Shown here piece after piece: positions 40,833 through 52,009 of a DNA stretch of 64,000 bases (positions are counted from its first letter, which is position 1; every line of letters starts with the position of its first letter). The position numbers and the translations under genes are program-made. Source of the DNA: Streptomyces sp. 71268 (GTDB lineage Bacteria > Actinomycetota > Actinomycetes > Streptomycetales > Streptomycetaceae); assembly GCF_029392895.1 (NCBI RefSeq), contig NZ_CP114200.1, positions 518,501-582,500 on the forward strand, written 5' to 3'. Under the pieces are notes generated by a model. That model searched no databases, was not told where the DNA came from, and saw only the letters and a program-made list of their open reading frames with translations.

Positions 40833-41546
40833 GTGACGTCTTCCCCGCACCACCTGGTCCACGCCGCCGCCCGCAACAACGCCGAATGGTGTGCGGCGAT
40901 GAGCCGATCGCACGGCCTGACGGGCGAGTTTCGGGCGGATGCCTGGGCCTCTCCGGCCCGCACGCCGCTGTACTACCCCGACGCGGTGACGCTGGTGCCG
41001 GGCGCCGACCGGGCCGCGCTGGTGTCCCGGATCGACACCACAGCGCCCGGCGCCACCATCAAGGACAGCTTCGCCGACCTCGATCTGACGGAGGCCGGCT
41101 TCCACGTGCTGTTCGACGCGCAGTGGCTGCACCGTCCGGCGAGTGCGCCCGCCTGCGCGCCGGATCTCTCCTGGGAGGTGGCGAGCGATCCGGCCGCGCT
41201 GCGCGCCTGGGCGCTCACCTGGGACGGCGGGGAGGGCAACGCGGACCTCTTCCGCCCCGAACTACTCGACGACCCGGCCACCTTCGTGCTCGCGGGACAG
41301 TCCGCCGATGACCAGGTACTCGCCGGCGCGGTGGCGAGCCGCGGTGACCAGGTCGTCGGCGTCTCCAACGTCTTCGGCCTGGACGGCGGTCCGGACTCGA
41401 CCTGGCCCGGCGTACTGAACACCCTGCACAAGCTGTTCCCCACCCTGCCGGTGGTCGGCTACGAGCAGGGTGAGGACCTGACGGCCGCCGTCCGCCATGG
41501 CTTCGAGCCGGTCGGCCCGCTGCGGATCTGGCTGCACAGCCAGTAG
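40833..41546 (+). CDS. Hypothetical protein with GNAT-like C-terminal half
   Basis: 237 residues from GTG 40833. The second half (FVLAGQSADDQVLAGAVASRGDQVVGVSNVF, then LPVVGYEQGEDLTAAVRHGFEPVGPLRIW) looks like the last strands of a GNAT acetyltransferase. The usual acetyl-CoA loop Q/R-x-x-G-x-G/A is not seen, so activity is doubtful. The first half (MSRSHGLTGEFRADAW) is common to a set of actinomycete hypothetical proteins. GC-rich third positions support coding. It stands alone. Confidence 0.72.
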   Translation: MTSSPHHLVHAAARNNAEWCAAMSRSHGLTGEFRADAWASPARTPLYYPDAVTLVPGADRAALVSRIDTTAPGATIKDSFADLDLTEAGFHVLFDAQWLHRPASAPACAPDLSWEVASDPAALRAWALTWDGGEGNADLFRPELLDDPATFVLAGQSADDQVLAGAVASRGDQVVGVSNVFGLDGGPDSTWPGVLNTLHKLFPTLPVVGYEQGEDLTAAVRHGFEPVGPLRIWLHSQ

Positions 41547-41747
41547 TCGGACCGACTCCAGGGCGCCGCTGGGCTCTTCGGCCGCTTCGCCGGTGCTGCG
41601 CCGCGCCCGTGGCGGCAGGCTGCCGCCCGGCCGTTCGCCCCCCGCCCCGCACGAACCAGCAAGCGCCACCCGCTACCACACCAACCAAACGATGGTCCCG
41701 AAGCTTGTCCCACCTGACTGTCAGTGCCCTCCCCTAGAGTCGCGCGC

Positions 41748-42419
41748 ATGACCGAACCCACCTACCTGGCCGCGGTCCGGGAATCGTACGACACCGTCGC
41801 CGCCGACTACGCGGAACGCGTCAAGTCCCCGGCGGAGCTGGACCCGTTGTCCCGCGCCATGCTGGCGGCCTTCGCCGAGACCGTACGGGCGGTCGACCGC
41901 GGGCCGGTCGCGGATCTGGGGTGCGGGCCGGGGAAGGTCACGGCGTACCTGACCGAGTTGGGCGTGCCCGCGTTCGGCGTCGACCTGTCGCCCAGGATGG
42001 TCGAGTTGGCCCGGCGGGCGTACCCACGGGTGCGTTTCACGGTGGGCTCGATGACCGCGCTGCCGATAGCGGACGCCGAACTCGGCGGTGCCCTGGCGTA
42101 CTACTCCACCCACCACACCCCGCCGGACGTGCTGCCGTCCGTGTTCGCCGAGTTCCACCGCACGCTGGCCCCCGGCGGCCAACTGATGCTGGCCGGCTAC
42201 GTGGGAAACGACGAGCTCATACGTCCGACGCAGGCGTACGGCGGCCATCCGGTGTCCTACGAGTCCCACCTCGTGCCACCGGATCGAATAGCCGACCTGC
42301 TGGCGCGGGCCGGCCTCCTGGTCAGTGCGCGACTCGTGCAAGAGCCCGGCCAGCGAACGAAGCGAACGGTCGTCACGTTCCTGGCCGCGAAGCCCGAGCA
42401 GCGCCGAACACCGCGATAA
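41748..42419 (+). CDS. Class I SAM-dependent methyltransferase
   Basis: 223 residues. SESYDTVAADYAERV-type N-terminus, SAM motif I VADLGCGPGKVTAYL (about 55-70), motif II GVDLSPRMVELARR, and motif III region YYSTHHTP. C-terminal strands (GQRTKRTVVTFLAA) are normal for the family. The substrate is unknown. A TAGAGT box ends 7 nt before the ATG and no Shine-Dalgarno is present, so the mRNA is probably leaderless. The longer frame start at 41724 would lie within the promoter. Confidence 0.92.
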   Translation: MTEPTYLAAVRESYDTVAADYAERVKSPAELDPLSRAMLAAFAETVRAVDRGPVADLGCGPGKVTAYLTELGVPAFGVDLSPRMVELARRAYPRVRFTVGSMTALPIADAELGGALAYYSTHHTPPDVLPSVFAEFHRTLAPGGQLMLAGYVGNDELIRPTQAYGGHPVSYESHLVPPDRIADLLARAGLLVSARLVQEPGQRTKRTVVTFLAAKPEQRRTPR

Positions 42420-42502
42420 GGGCGCGACCTGACCAACCGCGAACCGCGGCGCCCGAGCGGAGAAGGGGGAGCCCAGAAGAAGGACAGCGACGGAGGGATG
42501 GC

Positions 42503-42880
42503 TCAGGAGGCGGACGGCTCGGTCTCCCCCGCGAAGACGATCACCTGGTCGATGAGGTTCCGTCGCAGATGGACGACGTCCGTTCCCGCCAGGCGAGGAC
42601 CGCCGTCAGGCGTGGTGAAGACCCACTGGTACCGGGCCCATTCGCCGGGCATGTCCACCGCTGAGCAGCGCACCATCGTGCCGGTCCCCGCCGGATGCCG
42701 CCGGATGTCCAGCACGAACCGCTCGACCGCCGCGATTCCCTCGCTGCGGCCCAACGGTCCCCAGAAGACCACGTCCGAGGTCAGGGCCTGGGAGAGCAGC
42801 GCGGTCACATAGCTGTCGTCCGAGGCGTTGAACGCGGAGATGAACATGTCGATCGCGGAGCGTGCGGTCTCTTCCTGCAT
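42503..42880 (-). CDS. SnoaL/NTF2-like domain protein
   Basis: 125 residues from ATG 42880. The first helix (TARSAIDMFISAFNASDDSYVTALL) and the following VVFWGPLGRSEGIAAVERFV are typical of NTF2-like folds. The remaining strands (MPGEWARYQWVFTTPDGGPRLAGTDVVHLRRN, read in pieces) complete the cone. It may be a small-molecule-binding protein or a SnoaL-type enzyme; active residues cannot be assigned. A GTG start 14 codons upstream is possible. It is divergent from the PhzF gene. Confidence 0.82.
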   Translation of the reverse strand: MQEETARSAIDMFISAFNASDDSYVTALLSQALTSDVVFWGPLGRSEGIAAVERFVLDIRRHPAGTGTMVRCSAVDMPGEWARYQWVFTTPDGGPRLAGTDVVHLRRNLIDQVIVFAGETEPSAS

Positions 42881-42938
42881 GTCCCAGTAATACCAGCCGT
42901 TTCGCGTGCGCTCGTCCCACAAGCCGCCTTCTGATCAC

Positions 42939-42984
42939 GGTGAACCACCCCGGTCACAGCACTGGTGAACCACCCCGGTCACAG
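42939..42984. repeat. 21-bp direct duplication in the PhzF promoter
   Basis: The 21-bp unit at 42939-42959 recurs exactly at 42964-42984 with 4 bp between (25-bp period). The second copy ends 3 bp before the TAGGGT -10 box of the PhzF gene, so it lies over the -35 region. Confidence 0.9.
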
Positions 42985-43000
42985 GACTAGGGTCGGGCCC

Positions 43001-43942
43001 ATGCGCCTCCGGATCGTCGACGCCTTCACCGACCGCCCCTTCGCCGGCAACCCGGCCGCGGTCGTCCTCCTCCCCTCGGGCCCGTTCCCCAGCGACCGGT
43101 GGCTCGGGCAGGTCGCCGCCGAGGTCAACCTCTCGGAGACGGCGTTCGCCCACCCGCTCCCGGACGCGCCCGACGCGGACTGGGCGCTGCGCTGGTTCAC
43201 GCCGACGACCGAGGTCGCGATGTGCGGGCACGCCACGCTGGCCACCGCCCATGTCCTGCACGCCACGGGGGCCGCCACGGGCACGATCCGCTTCGCCACC
43301 CGCAGCGGGATTCTCACCGCGACGCCGGCTACCCCCGCCAGCACACTCGCCCCCACACCTACACCCACACCCGCCCCCGGCACCAGCACCAGCACCAGCA
43401 CCAGCACCAGCACCAGCACCAGCACCAGCCAACCGTCCGGTGTCACCGCCACCGCCATCACGCTGGACTTCCCCACCGCGCCGCTCACCCCGCTGGACAC
43501 CCCGCACGGCACCGGCGCGGCGCTCGGCGCGACCCCGTTTGCCTGCTACGACACCGGTCCGCAGGTGGGGGATCTGCTGGTGGAACTCGCCGACGAGGCC
43601 ACCGTGCGTGGCCTGAGCCCCGACCTGGCAGCGGTGGCCCGGCTCCCGCACCGGGGGGTCATCGTGACGGCACCCGCCCGGACGCCCGGCGACTACGACT
43701 TCGTCTCGCGCTTCTTCGGCCCCGCGTCCGGCATCGACGAGGACCCGGTGACCGGCAGCGCCCACACCGCCCTGGCACCGCTGTGGTCACCCCGAATCGG
43801 CCGCGCCGAACTCACCGGGCTCCAGGTCTCGCCGCGCGGCGGCCGTGTACTCGTCCACCTGCGCGGCGACCGTACGCTCCTCACGGGCCAGGCCGTCACC
43901 GTCATCGACGGGGAGCTGCTCACTGCTCCGGAAGCCAACTGA
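43001..43942 (+). CDS. PhzF-family isomerase/epimerase-like protein
   Basis: 313 residues. The family start MRLRIVDAFTDRPFAGNPAAVV is complete, with catalytic glutamate in NLSETAF (about 46), then MCGHATLATAHVL and the final SGIDEDPVTGSAHTAL, which binds substrate in PhzF. A low-complexity insert at about 110-145 holds prolines and threonines, then eight ST repeats coded by a CACCAG hexamer. The insert lies between the two PhzF half-domains, so the fold is probably kept. TAGGGT ends 7 nt before the ATG: likely leaderless. It overlaps the convergent CPBP gene by 23 bp. Confidence 0.9.
   Translation: MRLRIVDAFTDRPFAGNPAAVVLLPSGPFPSDRWLGQVAAEVNLSETAFAHPLPDAPDADWALRWFTPTTEVAMCGHATLATAHVLHATGAATGTIRFATRSGILTATPATPASTLAPTPTPTPAPGTSTSTSTSTSTSTSTSQPSGVTATAITLDFPTAPLTPLDTPHGTGAALGATPFACYDTGPQVGDLLVELADEATVRGLSPDLAAVARLPHRGVIVTAPARTPGDYDFVSRFFGPASGIDEDPVTGSAHTALAPLWSPRIGRAELTGLQVSPRGGRVLVHLRGDRTLLTGQAVTVIDGELLTAPEAN
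43381..43428. repeat. Eight perfect CACCAG hexamers inside the PhzF gene
   Basis: 48 bp of exact hexanucleotide repeat code alternating serine and threonine. Changes in copy number would keep the frame and only change linker length. Confidence 0.97.
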
Positions 43943-44723
43943 CCTTGCCCTCAAGGAGTCCGTACCCGCCGAACGCCACGATGTCGATGAGCGCGTGGGC
44001 GGCGACGAGCGGCCCCACCCGGCCCCACCGCCGGTACAGCAACACGAAGATCACGCCCATCGCCACGTTGCCGAAGAACCCGCCGATGCCCTGGTAGAGG
44101 TGGTACGAGCCGCGCAGCACCGCGCTCGCCGCCAGCGCCGCCATCGGGCCCCATCCCAACTGCCCGAGCCGCCGCAGCAGGTACCCCACCACGATCACCT
44201 CTTCGAGCACCGCGTTCTGCACGGCGGAGGCGACGAGCACCGGGTACTTCCACCACACGTCCGGCAGCGACTCGGGCACCACGGTCAGGTTGGCGCCCGC
44301 TGCCCGCGCCCCGATGTAGAGCAGCAGCCCCGAGCCCCCGATGCACGCCGCGACCAGGGCCCCCCAGCCCAGGTCGAAGCGGCGGGCCCGCAGGTCGAAG
44401 CCGATCGCGCGGAGCCCCGAACCCTCGCGCAGCAACAGGTGGGCCACCAGCGCCACGGGCACCAACGCGGTCGTGATCCCGAAGAGTTGCCAGGCGAGGT
44501 CGAGCCAGGGTCGCCCGGGGGCCGCCGAGGTGTTGAGGTTGGCGGTCTGGTCGCTGAGCCCACCGGGTTCCGTGGCCGAGCCGATGAAGTCGATCAGCGC
44601 GGACACCCCGCTGGCCCCCAGCGACACCGCCAGCACCAACAGCGTCTCGGTGCCGAGCGTCCGCCTCGACAGCCCGCCACCCGGTGCGGGGCCGGTCACC
44701 TCACGCGCCTGCGACCGCACCAC
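43920..44723 (-). CDS. CPBP-family intramembrane protease-like protein
   Basis: 267 residues with about seven to eight hydrophobic segments. The CPBP signature is present in the C-terminal half: EEVIVVGYLLRRLGQLG (EE pair), then SAVLRGSYHLYQGIGGFFGNVAMG (H), then LVAAHALIDIVAF (H and D). Members are putative membrane metalloproteases (Rce1/CAAX-like). GTG 44723 has GGAGG 7 nt upstream and was preferred over the longer frame, whose N-terminus is charged and unlike the family. It converges with the PhzF gene. Confidence 0.88.
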   Translation of the reverse strand: MVRSQAREVTGPAPGGGLSRRTLGTETLLVLAVSLGASGVSALIDFIGSATEPGGLSDQTANLNTSAAPGRPWLDLAWQLFGITTALVPVALVAHLLLREGSGLRAIGFDLRARRFDLGWGALVAACIGGSGLLLYIGARAAGANLTVVPESLPDVWWKYPVLVASAVQNAVLEEVIVVGYLLRRLGQLGWGPMAALAASAVLRGSYHLYQGIGGFFGNVAMGVIFVLLYRRWGRVGPLVAAHALIDIVAFGGYGLLEGKVSWLPEQ

Positions 44724-44909
44724 TGCCCTGCCTCCAAGAGCTCGACCTACCGGATGGGCGCGATGGGCCGCGCGCTCCTCGCGGGCCACCTCACCTGGGA
44801 GGTCATAGCTTGCCTGACGTTCGCCCGGGGCACGACACAGGGGCCCGCAGGCCGGGGCTCGGGCCGTCACCAGGGCCCACACCATCGGTGCGCCGTCGGC
44901 GCGGCCCGG

Positions 44910-46412
44910 TCAGCCGTCCACCCCCACGGGCCAGGTGTGCACCGGCTCCCCCGTACGCATCAGCGCGCAGTAGCGGCGGGTCATGGCAGCCAGCGCGTCC
45001 TGCCTGGCCAGGCCGGCGTCCAGGGCCCGGTGGTAGGTGGCCGTCTGCCAGGACGCCCCGTTGACCCGCCGGCGGCAGCGTTCGGCGATCACTCCGAGGT
45101 AGCGGTCCCGGTCCGTCGGCTCCACGCCCCACGCGTCGAGGCCGGCCGCCGCCAGCGGCAGCAGTTCCTCCTGGACGAGCCGTACGGCGGACACCCGGGT
45201 CAGCGCCCCGGACCGGCCCGGACGCGGCCAGCGCAACACCGCGTCGATGCCGTCGCGGCAGGCCGTGTCGAAGTTGTCCGCGGCCACCGCGAACGGCATC
45301 CGCCGCCAGACCGGGCGCGGCTGGTCGGCCAACGCCCTGACCAAGCCGTAGTAGAACGCGGTGTTGGCTATGACGTCGGTGACCGTGGGGCCCGCGGGAA
45401 GCACCCGGTTCTCCACCCGAAGGTGCGGCACGCCGTCGGTGACCTGGTACACCGGTCGGTTCCAGCGGTAGATGGTGCCGTTGTGCAGCGCCAGCTCGGC
45501 GAGTTCGGGGACGCCGCCGTCGTCGAGCACCTTCAACGGGTCCTCGTCCCCACTGATCGGCAGCAGGGGCGGGAAGTAGCGGAGGTTCTCCTCGAAGAGG
45601 TCCTGTGCAGAATCGATCCAGCGCTCTCCGAACCACGTGCGGGGGCGCACGCCCTGCTCGATGAGTTCGGGCGGCCTGGTGTCGGTGGACTGTACGAACA
45701 GCGGTGGCCGCGACTCGCGCCACAGCTCCCGCCCGAAGAGGAACGGCGCGTTCGCCCCCACCGCTATCTGCGCCGCCGCGACGGCCTGCGCCGCGTTCCA
45801 CACGTCCGCGAACCTGCTCGGCGTCACCTGGAGGTGCAGTTGCACCGACGTACAGGCAGCCTCCGGCGCTATCGACGCGGAGGTACAGGTCAGCCGCTCT
45901 GCGCCGGCGATGTCGATGGTGAAGTCCTCACCCCTGGCGGCCAGCATCTCGTCGTTGAGCAGCCGGTACCGGTCGCCTCGCGAGAGGTTCGCGGAGACCA
46001 GGTCGTGCGCCGCCAGGGTCGGCAGGATGCCGATCATGACGATGCCGGCGGAGACTTCGCCGGCCTTTCTGTCGGCATATGCAAGGCCGGTACGCAACTC
46101 CTCCGACAACTGGTCGAAGACCCGCCCGTGCATGCGGTGAGGGACGATGTTCACCTCAAGGTTGCACTGGCCAAGTTCCGTCTGGAAATCCCCGCTCGCG
46201 ATGCGCTCAAGGACCTCGGCGTTCAGCATCCGCGGCATGCCGTCGGAGCCGGCGAGATTCAGCTCGATCTCCAGGCCCATGAGGTTCTTTGGACGCTCGA
46301 ATCGCTTCTCTTTCAACAGCCGGGCGAAAGCGTCCAGGCATTGGCTCAGCTTTTCGCGATGCCGTTGCCGATCGGACAGGTCAAACCCGCCTGCCACGAT
46401 CTTCTCACCCAT
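44910..46412 (-). CDS. Glutamate-cysteine-ligase-like protein (GCS2 family)
   Basis: 500 residues. The ATP-grasp-related GCS2 fold is indicated by NLMGLEIELNLAG (metal-binding E pair), QCNLEVNIVPHRM, TSVQLHLQVTP, and PHLRVENRVLPAGPTVTD. Family members join glutamate to cysteine or another amine; the exact substrate of this longer actinomycete type is not settled. AGGAGG is 9 nt before the ATG of MGEKIVAGG. It stands alone, with the CPBP gene downstream on the same strand about 190 bp away. Confidence 0.88.
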   Translation of the reverse strand: MGEKIVAGGFDLSDRQRHREKLSQCLDAFARLLKEKRFERPKNLMGLEIELNLAGSDGMPRMLNAEVLERIASGDFQTELGQCNLEVNIVPHRMHGRVFDQLSEELRTGLAYADRKAGEVSAGIVMIGILPTLAAHDLVSANLSRGDRYRLLNDEMLAARGEDFTIDIAGAERLTCTSASIAPEAACTSVQLHLQVTPSRFADVWNAAQAVAAAQIAVGANAPFLFGRELWRESRPPLFVQSTDTRPPELIEQGVRPRTWFGERWIDSAQDLFEENLRYFPPLLPISGDEDPLKVLDDGGVPELAELALHNGTIYRWNRPVYQVTDGVPHLRVENRVLPAGPTVTDVIANTAFYYGLVRALADQPRPVWRRMPFAVAADNFDTACRDGIDAVLRWPRPGRSGALTRVSAVRLVQEELLPLAAAGLDAWGVEPTDRDRYLGVIAERCRRRVNGASWQTATYHRALDAGLARQDALAAMTRRYCALMRTGEPVHTWPVGVDG

Positions 46413-46915
46413 AGAAGCGTCCCTCCTAGACGGGATCACGGCCACGCCAGCCGCCCGAGCCCGGCTCGGGATGTGGAGCCGGGGTAAGTCACGGTCGATG
46501 ATGCCCAGGCAGTGTGATCCATAACGCCCCGTCCAGGCTCTGGGACGACTAAGCTCCGGGTAGCGAAACCGCTGGTCCCTCTGGACGGCATACGTCGGCC
46601 TAGCAGCTTGGCACTCTTTTCGAAGCAGAAAAGACGGGCGACTTTCAGCCTTCCGGCTACGAGATAAAAGCCACGGTCAGCCTCTGAAAAGACGGCACAG
46701 AAACGGATCAATCACCACAACGTAAGGTCCGGATATGCCCTTGCCGAGTTGACCGCAGGAGCGTCGGCAAAGGGAAAGGGAACACCTGTCGTATAAACTC
46801 GCCAATGAGGCGGAGAGTGGCGACCCGGCAATCGGTTCCGGCCCACCTCCGACCCCGCGCACAGACAGTGCCGTCCCGCACCCCCGTAGCACCTGTCTCG
46901 AAGTGAGAGGCGACT
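46413..46915. other. Long leader/promoter region without a gene
   Basis: About 500 bp between divergent genes, with markedly lower GC than the flanks from about 46600 to 46800. A TCTTTT...AAAAGA inverted repeat (about 46614-46633) and several AT-rich -10-like boxes are seen, but no convincing frame. A small RNA or complex control region is possible. The right end holds GAGAGG before ATG 46916. Confidence 0.45.
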
Positions 46916-47512
46916 ATGCCGCTGCATGTCTCCCCAGCCCCGGCGCCCGCGTTACGCAGCGTCCTCGCGGCCCTCGGTTCCCCCACCGCCGTCCGTGAGG
47001 CCCGCACCCCGGCCCTGCGCTCCGAACCGGGTCCGCTGACCGCCGAGCACCCGCTCCCGCTCCACGTCCTGGACCGCGTGTCGCCGCGCGGCGGACGGGC
47101 GGCGACGCCCACCACTCGGCTCGCCGGCTGGCGTTTCCTGATCGTCGGCGCGGACCACGCCGTCGCCGCCGCCGAGGCGATGTTCACGCCCGACGGCTGG
47201 GCCTTCTCGCACTTCTGCGAGGGCCCGTACGTGGCCTCGACCGAGAACGCCCTGCGGCGCGCGGAGGCGCTGCCCGCCGCGTACCAGCCCAGGCTGCTGT
47301 CCGTACCCGAGTTGTACATGCTCACGCTGTGGCTGCACCGCGACACGACCGCCGATGTCGACGCCGGCCACCCGGCACCGACGGACCTGCTGGTGCCGCT
47401 CGCCCCCGCGCCGCCCGGCATCGCGCCCAACCTGCCGCACCGGGTCGCCGACCTGTTGCCCATGCTGACACTCCGCATCACCCCCGGACCCCTGCTGGGA
47501 TCGCCCGCCTGA
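46916..47512 (+). CDS. Conserved hypothetical protein
   Basis: 198 residues from ATG 46916 with GAGAGG at proper spacing. The middle (LAGWRFLIVGADHAVAAAEAMFTPDGWAFSHFCEGPYVASTENALRRAEAL in pieces) is a compact alpha/beta-looking domain with no recognised family; the C-terminus has YMLTLWLHRD and a proline-rich part. No signal peptide or membrane helix. Strong third-position GC supports coding. I recall homologues in Streptomyces annotated only as hypothetical. Confidence 0.75.
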   Translation: MPLHVSPAPAPALRSVLAALGSPTAVREARTPALRSEPGPLTAEHPLPLHVLDRVSPRGGRAATPTTRLAGWRFLIVGADHAVAAAEAMFTPDGWAFSHFCEGPYVASTENALRRAEALPAAYQPRLLSVPELYMLTLWLHRDTTADVDAGHPAPTDLLVPLAPAPPGIAPNLPHRVADLLPMLTLRITPGPLLGSPA

Positions 47513-47532
47513 CGCATTGGAGCGAGCCCGTT

Positions 47533-47563
47533 GCGCCCCGCGACACCCCAGGTCGTGGGGCGC
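47533..47563 (+). terminator. Stem-loop after the hypothetical gene
   Basis: A 12-bp stem with one G-T pair (47533-47544 with 47552-47563) and a 7-nt loop begins 20 nt after the stop. A second inverted repeat (CGTCGGGATG 47632-47641 with CATCCCGACG 47659-47668) lies further on, before the next gene. Confidence 0.65.
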
Positions 47564-47827
47564 GCGGCATCCTGTCCGCCGACGCGCGTTCCCCCCAAAG
47601 GACTAGTGCATGCCGACTAGCAGGAACCACCCGTCGGGATGATGCGCCGCACGACAACCATCCCGACGAGTGACGCGTCTTCCACTGGAGAGAAGCGCTG
47701 CCGCTAAATGCCTGCGAAATCACGCTCGCAGGACAAGACTGAGACCAACCAACAGTTACGGGGGGCGGCAATGGATACCGCACCGAGCCGCAGGACAGCT
47801 ACCACGTCACAGCGAAAGATTCCTTCC

Positions 47828-48034
47828 ATGTGCCAGCACCAACCACCGTGCCCGACAGCCGAATCCGCTGACCGGGAGGCGGCCCACCTCGTGGCCCACC
47901 ACCCCGAACAGGGCTGGAGCCTGTTGTGCAACGGGGTCCTGCTCTTCGAGGACACCGGGGAGCTGCTGCCGGACGGCCAGGTCATCGACCCGCACCGGCC
48001 GCTGAGCACCGAGCACGTCGTCACCGCCGCCTGA
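47828..48034 (+). CDS. DUF5999-family small protein
   Basis: 68 residues, full length for this Streptomyces-specific family. It starts MCQHQPPCPTAESADREAA and continues HHPEQGWSLLCNGVLLFEDTGELLPDG. Two cysteines near the N-terminus (C2, C8) and one in the centre are conserved in those I remember. The function is unknown. The reading frame stays open 40 codons upstream (from 47708), but that part does not belong to the family. A weak GAAAGA lies before the ATG. Confidence 0.9.
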   Translation: MCQHQPPCPTAESADREAAHLVAHHPEQGWSLLCNGVLLFEDTGELLPDGQVIDPHRPLSTEHVVTAA

Positions 48035-48038
48035 CCCC

Positions 48039-48056
48039 TGCCCGCCGACGCGGGCA
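48039..48056 (+). terminator. Small stem-loop after the DUF5999 gene
   Basis: TGCCCGC-CGAC-GCGGGCA: a perfect 7-bp stem 5 nt after the stop codon. Confidence 0.55.
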
Positions 48057-48179
48057 CCGACAGGCGAGCACGCCGTCGCCGTACGGCAGGGGCCGCGAAC
48101 CCGCGTCAGACCGTACGGCGGCGTGCCCCAGCACCACGCGAGTACGAGCACCGCGCGGACACGTACGGCGCAGCACCAA

Positions 48180-48226
48180 GCACGCAGCACGCAGCACGCA
48201 GCACGCAGCACGCAGCACGCAGCACG
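48180..48226. repeat. GCACGCA heptamer repeated 6.7 times
   Basis: Exact tandem copies of the 7-mer fill 47 bp between the DUF5999 gene and gcvP. The period of 7 means that length changes would shift any frame, but no gene crosses it. Confidence 0.95.
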
Positions 48227-48234
48227 AAACACCA

Positions 48235-48268
48235 GGGGCCGGCCCGGCGTCACCGCCGAACCGGCCCC
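48235..48268 (-). terminator. Probable gcvP terminator
   Basis: GGGGCCGG (48235-48242) and CCGGCCCC (48261-48268) form an 8-bp stem with more pairing possible inside, about 55 nt beyond the gcvP stop. Confidence 0.55.
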
Positions 48269-48322
48269 CTCGCATGTCCGTCGCGCGTCGGTCAGTCGCG
48301 ACCACGCACCACGCCGGACCGC

Positions 48323-51208
<2,886 letters not shown>

Positions 51209-51267
51209 CTACGGGGGCCTCCTGGTCAAGCGACCTTGGGGGGCACCAAGGCGCTGGTGCCCGTACG

Positions 51268-51483
51268 GCCTCCCCCTCTGTCATCTCAACCTGAGAGCTT
51301 CACCGGCCCGCGCAGCGATCCGGCTTTCACCGTCGGTGAGGAAGGGCTCCGGCATGTTGCCCGTGACCCGCCCTGCTTTCCAGAGTGACCTCGTCCGTAC
51401 GGTACGTGTGCCTGAGAGATTCCGGGGAGGATTTGCTCCTTCGGCGCCCCCGCCAGCTTGCGACGGAGAGCTCTCCCGCACGG
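51268..51483 (-). promoter_or_regulatory. Tandem glycine riboswitch
   Basis: Read on the minus strand, aptamer 1 has GGGAGAGCTC, GCCGAAGGAGCAAATCCTCC and GGAATCTCTCAGGCAC. Aptamer 2 has ACTCTGGAAAGC, CACCGACGGTGAAAGCCGG and AAGCTCTCAGG followed by GATGACAGAGGGGG. These are the conserved pieces of the two cooperative glycine aptamers. A hairpin (51241-51262, 8-bp stem GGGCACCA/TGGTGCCC) lies between the second aptamer and the gcvP ribosome site and is probably part of the expression platform. Confidence 0.95.
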
Positions 51484-51610
51484 GGTCGACAGCCGTCTGC
51501 CAGCCTACCAGCGGCGATGTCGGCCAGCCCCTCAAGTGGCCGACGAGCTGGATCTGGCCTTACGTAGGTGTCATAGGGGGCAGTCATGACTTTGTTGGAG
51601 GTGATGGACG

Positions 51611-52009
51611 GTGCACACGGACACCGACCCGCGGCAGTTGATAGGCCGCAAGGCGTTCGACCGCCACGGCACGAAGATCGGCACGGTGGACGAGGTCTAT
51701 CTCGATGACGCGACGGGCGAACCCGAGTGGGCAGCCGTGCGCACCGGCTTGTTCGGGCGCGATGTCTTCGTCCCGCTGGAGCCGAGCGAGGTGGTCGACG
51801 AGACGCTGCGCATCCCGTTCGACCGGGCGTTGATCAAGGGCGCCCCGGACCTCGGCGTCGGCCGGCACCTCTCGCCCGAGCAGGAGGTCCAGCTCTACCG
51901 GCACTACGGGCTCGACACCTCGCGGCGCGGCCCCGCCCCTCCCCCGGACACCGGCTTCGGGCGCATCGCCGGCGAGGAGAGTCCGGGCGGCTCACCCTCC
52001 GACGGCTGA
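51611..52009 (+). CDS. PRC-barrel domain protein
   Basis: 132 residues from GTG 51611 with GGAGG about 9 nt upstream. The PRC-barrel fold is seen at about 8-80: LIGRKAFDRHGTKIGTVDEVYLDDATGEPEWAAVRTG, read in pieces, then VFVPLEPSEVVDETLRIPF. A C-terminal helix (SPEQEVQLYRHYGLD) and a disordered tail follow. Such small PRC proteins are common in Streptomyces; the role is unknown, perhaps stress- or membrane-related. It converges with dinB, overlapping it by 18 bp. Confidence 0.9.
   Translation: MHTDTDPRQLIGRKAFDRHGTKIGTVDEVYLDDATGEPEWAAVRTGLFGRDVFVPLEPSEVVDETLRIPFDRALIKGAPDLGVGRHLSPEQEVQLYRHYGLDTSRRGPAPPPDTGFGRIAGEESPGGSPSDG

Noticed and set aside
48180..48226. Possible CRISPR-like repeat
   Set aside because: The units are only 7 bp with no spacers, and no cas genes are present.
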